Of a stretch of DNA of 64,000 bases, positions 61,512 to 64,000 are shown piece by piece. The stretch lies in assembly GCA_040385875.1 (NCBI GenBank), contig JAZKGO010000010.1, forward strand, positions 1 through 64,000. Reading direction: 5' to 3'. Both the position numbers and the translations under genes were made by a program. The stretch's first letter is position 1. Each line of letters starts with the position of its first letter. The stretch comes from JANMZR01 sp040385875 (GTDB taxonomy: Bacteria; Bacteroidota; Bacteroidia; Cytophagales; Spirosomataceae). The notes under the pieces were generated by a model that was not told where the DNA came from, did not search any database, and saw only the letters and a list, made by a program, of their open reading frames with translations.

Positions 61512-62690
61512 TTATGAAATTTCGCCCAATGCCTTGACGAATAGTTCCATTTCAGCCATTGTGCCCATACTTACACGGCACCATGGCTTTTTTTGGATAT
61601 CAAAAGCACGAACCATTATACCTTTTGATGTCATCTTTGAAAGAAACTCTTTGCCAGGGACATTGACCGGAAAAATCACAAAATTTGTATAGGACGGTAT
61701 ATAACTATAGTTCATCTTTTTCAGATTTTTATATAGATATTCTTTACATTCTGTATTTAATTTTTTTGTTGTTTCTTGAAACTCTTTGTCTTCCATACTG
61801 GCAATTGCACCCAAAACTGAAGTATGAGAAATACCCATACCGCCACGAGTAATTTTCTCGATTTTTTCTAAAGTAGATGGCAATGCAACAGCATAACCTA
61901 CACGCAGGCCAGCCATACCCATTATTTTTGAGAAAGTACGGGCAATGATTACGTTTTTATTTTTCGCAAGCAGGCTTACCATACTTTCAGTGCCTGTTCC
62001 CTCAGCAAGCTCAAGATAGGCTTCATCCACGAAAATTGGTACTTTTTCAGAAACTCTTGAACAGAAATCTAACAAATCTTTGCCCGCTGTAATGCTACCA
62101 ACTGGGTTATTTGGGTTGCAGATATATACTAATTTTGTGTCCTTGTCAATTGCAGCTTCCATGGCTTTAAGGTCATGGCTCCAATCGCTTTTACAAGGAA
62201 TAGCTTTCCATGTAGCACCAGTTGCCTCAGCCACTCTAATTAGCGACATGTAAGTTGGGTCAGCAGAAACTACATTACCACCATTTGCAAATAAAACTAT
62301 GGCAAATTTCTCCAACAAATCAGATGATCCCGGGCCCATCATGATATGCTTTTCAGTTACACCTTCTTTTTTGGCTATTTTTCCCACCAAATTATTCAAT
62401 TCTTTCCATGAATATCTGTTACCGCCTGATACGGCTTCTGCAACAGCTTTTTTAGTGCTTTCTGGTGGACCATATGGATTTTCGTTGGCATTCAATCTGG
62501 CCGTCATGGCGGTAACGTTTGGTCTTTCGTCCAAAAAGTATTCACGTACCAATGGGCTATAGTACAATCTATTTTTACTATCAACTGTAAAAGAGGCACC
62601 TGCAAATGCGCCCTGTGAAAGATGTGGTGCCAAAGCCATTCCGCCAATTGTGGCCAAGCCCGACTTCAAAATACTCCGTCTGTTTACCAT
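61512..62690 (-). CDS. HisC-like PLP aminotransferase with Tat signal peptide
   Basis: 392 residues. The N-terminus MVNRRSILKSGLATIGGMALAPHLSQGAFA is a twin-arginine signal (NRRSILK plus hydrophobic core and A-x-A), so a fold-type I aminotransferase is apparently exported folded. Catalytic features: ARLNANENPYGPP, PNNPVGS, DEAYLEL, the PLP Lys in TFSKIMGMAGLRVGYAV, and an Arg near the C-terminus (WCRVSMGTM). It resembles histidinol-phosphate aminotransferase, but export argues against a biosynthetic role. It precedes its terminator at 61459. Confidence 0.9.
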   Translation of the reverse strand: MVNRRSILKSGLATIGGMALAPHLSQGAFAGASFTVDSKNRLYYSPLVREYFLDERPNVTAMTARLNANENPYGPPESTKKAVAEAVSGGNRYSWKELNNLVGKIAKKEGVTEKHIMMGPGSSDLLEKFAIVLFANGGNVVSADPTYMSLIRVAEATGATWKAIPCKSDWSHDLKAMEAAIDKDTKLVYICNPNNPVGSITAGKDLLDFCSRVSEKVPIFVDEAYLELAEGTGTESMVSLLAKNKNVIIARTFSKIMGMAGLRVGYAVALPSTLEKIEKITRGGMGISHTSVLGAIASMEDKEFQETTKKLNTECKEYLYKNLKKMNYSYIPSYTNFVIFPVNVPGKEFLSKMTSKGIMVRAFDIQKKPWCRVSMGTMAEMELFVKALGEIS

Positions 62691-62728
62691 AGTTTTGTTT
62701 ATTAATTTGTTTTTTTGTTTAGTTTTTA

Positions 62729-62816
62729 CATAGACTAAAGTCCATGGTTACAATGTTGGTTGTCAATTTCCATGGGTTAAAACCCATGGAAACAAGACAG
62801 GTCGTCCTTACAGGAC
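62729..62816. repeat. REP-like palindrome cluster, locus 2
   Basis: Three inverted repeats between the aminotransferase and the lipoprotein gene: 62729-62746 (CATAGACT, AA, AGTCCATG), 62767-62792 (TTTCCATGGGTT, AA, complement) and 62804-62816 (GTCCT, TAC, AGGAC). The first two have the same AA-centred design as the pair at 4986-5073, and the second shares its GGTTAAAACC core. Confidence 0.6.
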
Positions 62817-62858
62817 ATTGAAGCTCGTACCGTATTAATCTCACACGATACATTTTGT

Positions 62859-63320
62859 TTATTTGGTAGCAGTAAGTCTAAATAATTTGGTAAATGGTAC
62901 CTCTTTATAAGTTGCAGATGCGGCTAATAATACCGAACTGCCTGATACTGGGGCAGCTACACCCATTGTGCTCCATTTGGAAGTTATTACCAATTTGCCA
63001 GTTGCATCTGTTGTACCTTCTGCTACTTTTGTGCCATTTCTAAATTTGATAATTACAGGAACTGAAGCTGCCGGAAGGCTATCAATACCAACTTTATTAT
63101 CCAAAAGCCCAGTTTTATCCAATTCCAAAAGCTTCATTGTAATAGTAGGGTCTGCCGCTGCCGACGAAGTTACCGATGGCTCAGTTGTAAGACCGTTTGT
63201 TGCTACTCCAGCACTTTCAAATATTACTAAAACTGGTGCAATAACTCTATCCACAAATGGATCATCAACTTTACATGAAAATGCTATTGCTACGATACCT
63301 AAAATGATTAATTTTTTCAT
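62859..63320 (-). CDS. Small lipoprotein, SusCD-associated
   Basis: 153 residues with signal MKKLIILGIVAIAFSC (lipobox AFSC, Cys 16). The rest is a beta-rich, Ser/Ala/Thr-rich domain with an Ig-like end (VIIKFRNGTKVAEGTTDATGKLVITSKWSTMG). It follows the SusD-like gene by about 210 bases on the same strand, so it is probably a surface accessory lipoprotein of that uptake locus. No named family recognised. Confidence 0.78.
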   Translation of the reverse strand: MKKLIILGIVAIAFSCKVDDPFVDRVIAPVLVIFESAGVATNGLTTEPSVTSSAAADPTITMKLLELDKTGLLDNKVGIDSLPAASVPVIIKFRNGTKVAEGTTDATGKLVITSKWSTMGVAAPVSGSSVLLAASATYKEVPFTKLFRLTATK

Positions 63321-63529
63321 ATTTATGTTCTTTAAAATTAACTAATTTCTTTTGTTTTTGTTAAGAAAAAATGATAAAAATTGTAAAATTTATTGGGGTA
63401 AACATTTGATAATCAGTATTTTAAATTTCAAATTCAAACCAAAAATCAAATTCAAAACACCTTCCAATCTCTCATCTTTTTACTCTTGTCTTTTTTCTAA
63501 TTTCTAATTTCAAACCTCTAATTCCCCAA

Positions 63530-64000
63530 TTATTCTGTCCACCAAAGTTTGGTTTTCATATTATCCACACCATTCATTTTTATACCTTCGTCAAGCTTTG
63601 CTTTGTTCAATGAATATTCTGATGTTGGATAAGGCAAACGAGTTGGAATTGTACCGCCATTTTCAAACACAGCACGAGGATCAGTTGGTGAAAAAGTTGG
63701 CATACCCGTTCTTCTGAATTCCGTCCAAGCTTCAACCCCTTGGCCAAATAATGCAATCCATTTTTGCTCCATAATTTTCGCTTTAGAAACTTCACCCAAT
63801 TTAGTAATGTACTCAGTTGGTGTAGTTAAAGCATATTGACTGAATGAAGCATCAATCCCTTTTTTGAAATAAGCACTTGCTGCACCATCAATATCTCCGT
63901 CAATTGCCGCCTCGGCCAAAATCAACTGAAGCTCACTATAGGTCATTATTACAGAAGGAGTGCTTCCTTTTATAAAATAACTACCTAAAGTAGAAGCTGA
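63530..64000 (-). CDS. SusD/RagB-like lipoprotein, C-terminal part (5' end outside window)
   Basis: 157 codons from the window edge to the stop. SusD-like_2 features: TYSELQLILAEAAIDGDIDGAASAYFKKGIDASF, then EQKWIALFGQGVEAWTEFRRTGMPTF and RLPYPTSEYSLNKAKLDEGI, and the end WWTE. It is open upstream through GSYFIKGSTPSVIM to base 64000, so the start lies beyond the window. It should be the surface glycan- or peptide-binding partner of a SusC-type TonB receptor encoded further right. Confidence 0.92.
   Translation of the reverse strand, partial: SASTLGSYFIKGSTPSVIMTYSELQLILAEAAIDGDIDGAASAYFKKGIDASFSQYALTTPTEYITKLGEVSKAKIMEQKWIALFGQGVEAWTEFRRTGMPTFSPTDPRAVFENGGTIPTRLPYPTSEYSLNKAKLDEGIKMNGVDNMKTKLWWTE

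Noticed and set aside
63421..63529. AT-rich repeats of AAATTCAAA/TTTCTAATTTC before the lipoprotein gene
   Set aside because: Simple-sequence character, with no defined unit or symmetry strong enough to list.
1..64000. tRNA, rRNA, CRISPR array, integrase or prophage genes
   Set aside because: I looked in the intergenic regions and saw no cloverleaf-like sequence, spaced identical repeats or phage gene runs. The single RAYT is the only transposase-like gene.

Overview
The window is a low-GC, gene-dense piece of a Bacteroidota genome, most likely from the Cytophagales (Spirosomaceae-like: Emticicia, Lacihabitans or Leadbetterella relatives). The evidence is a SusD-type protein, a TonB receptor with a carboxypeptidase-like N-terminus, DUF4249, DUF1080 and DUF349 proteins, many short SPI/SPII signal peptides, almost no Shine-Dalgarno sequences, and TAnnTTTG-type promoter boxes. 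It is a draft scaffold. Three runs of exactly 100 N (13301-13400, 41496-41595, 54962-55061) are placeholder gaps, and they cut an arsenate-reductase-like gene, a YdjC deacetylase, a diheme cytochrome and nirB. No tRNA, rRNA, CRISPR array or prophage is visible.

Layout. 1-4.8 kb: the end of an AraC regulator, then a small stress-type group (a 70-aa protein, a stand-alone LytTR protein, an AI-2E-type permease, a two-TM protein, a coiled-coil lipoprotein, CsbD, a cytochrome c). Two of these genes share a nearly identical long promoter module. 5-12 kb: EttA, a DUF349 protein, a sugar MFS transporter, a Crp/Fnr regulator, an F420-reductase-like protein and a secreted lectin-like protein. 12.1-13.3 kb: an arsenic-type cassette (ArsR, DUF6428, LMW phosphatase) broken by a gap. 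13.4-16.7 kb: a YdjC deacetylase and three tandem secreted paralogues plus the relic of a fourth. 17.5-24.5 kb: a minus-strand run of TonB receptor, DUF4249 lipoprotein, two kelch-like lipoproteins and MurQ. 24.6-27.2 kb: BlaI/BlaR1 behind three tandem operators. 27.4-30.8 kb: two coiled-coil proteins and a CbbX/SpoVK-type AAA+ ATPase. 30.8-34.5 kb: SRPBCC, DUF1080 and APC permease genes. 34.7-39.3 kb: a run of extracellular or effector-like enzymes (astacin, CHAP amidase, PPC metallopeptidase) with small membrane and secreted proteins. 39.4-41.5 kb: a beta-helix/diheme cytochrome pair. 41.6-42.3 kb: a REP-associated transposase with its palindrome.

42.3-60.1 kb is a complete nitrate assimilation island. 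The minus-strand genes run cobA, narK, outer-membrane porin, nrtA, nrtB, nrtD, a three-module nitrate reductase, and a protein fusing a sulfite-reductase-like body to rubredoxin. Divergently on the plus strand lie nirB, nirD, a NarX-like histidine kinase and a NarL-like regulator. Together they would import nitrate through porin, MFS and ABC routes, reduce it to nitrite and then ammonium, make siroheme through CobA, and sense nitrate or nitrite. Two inverted repeats of the form AGTA-N4-TACT sit in the divergent promoter region. 60.1-64 kb: an AEC permease, a Tat-exported HisC-like aminotransferase, a lipoprotein and the end of a SusD-like gene.

The strongest leads for undescribed biology are the shared LytTR-neighbourhood promoter module, a 90-bp hairpin leader copied in front of two unrelated exported-protein genes, the coiled-coil/AAA+ cassette, and the degenerate nitrite-reductase/rubredoxin fusion.
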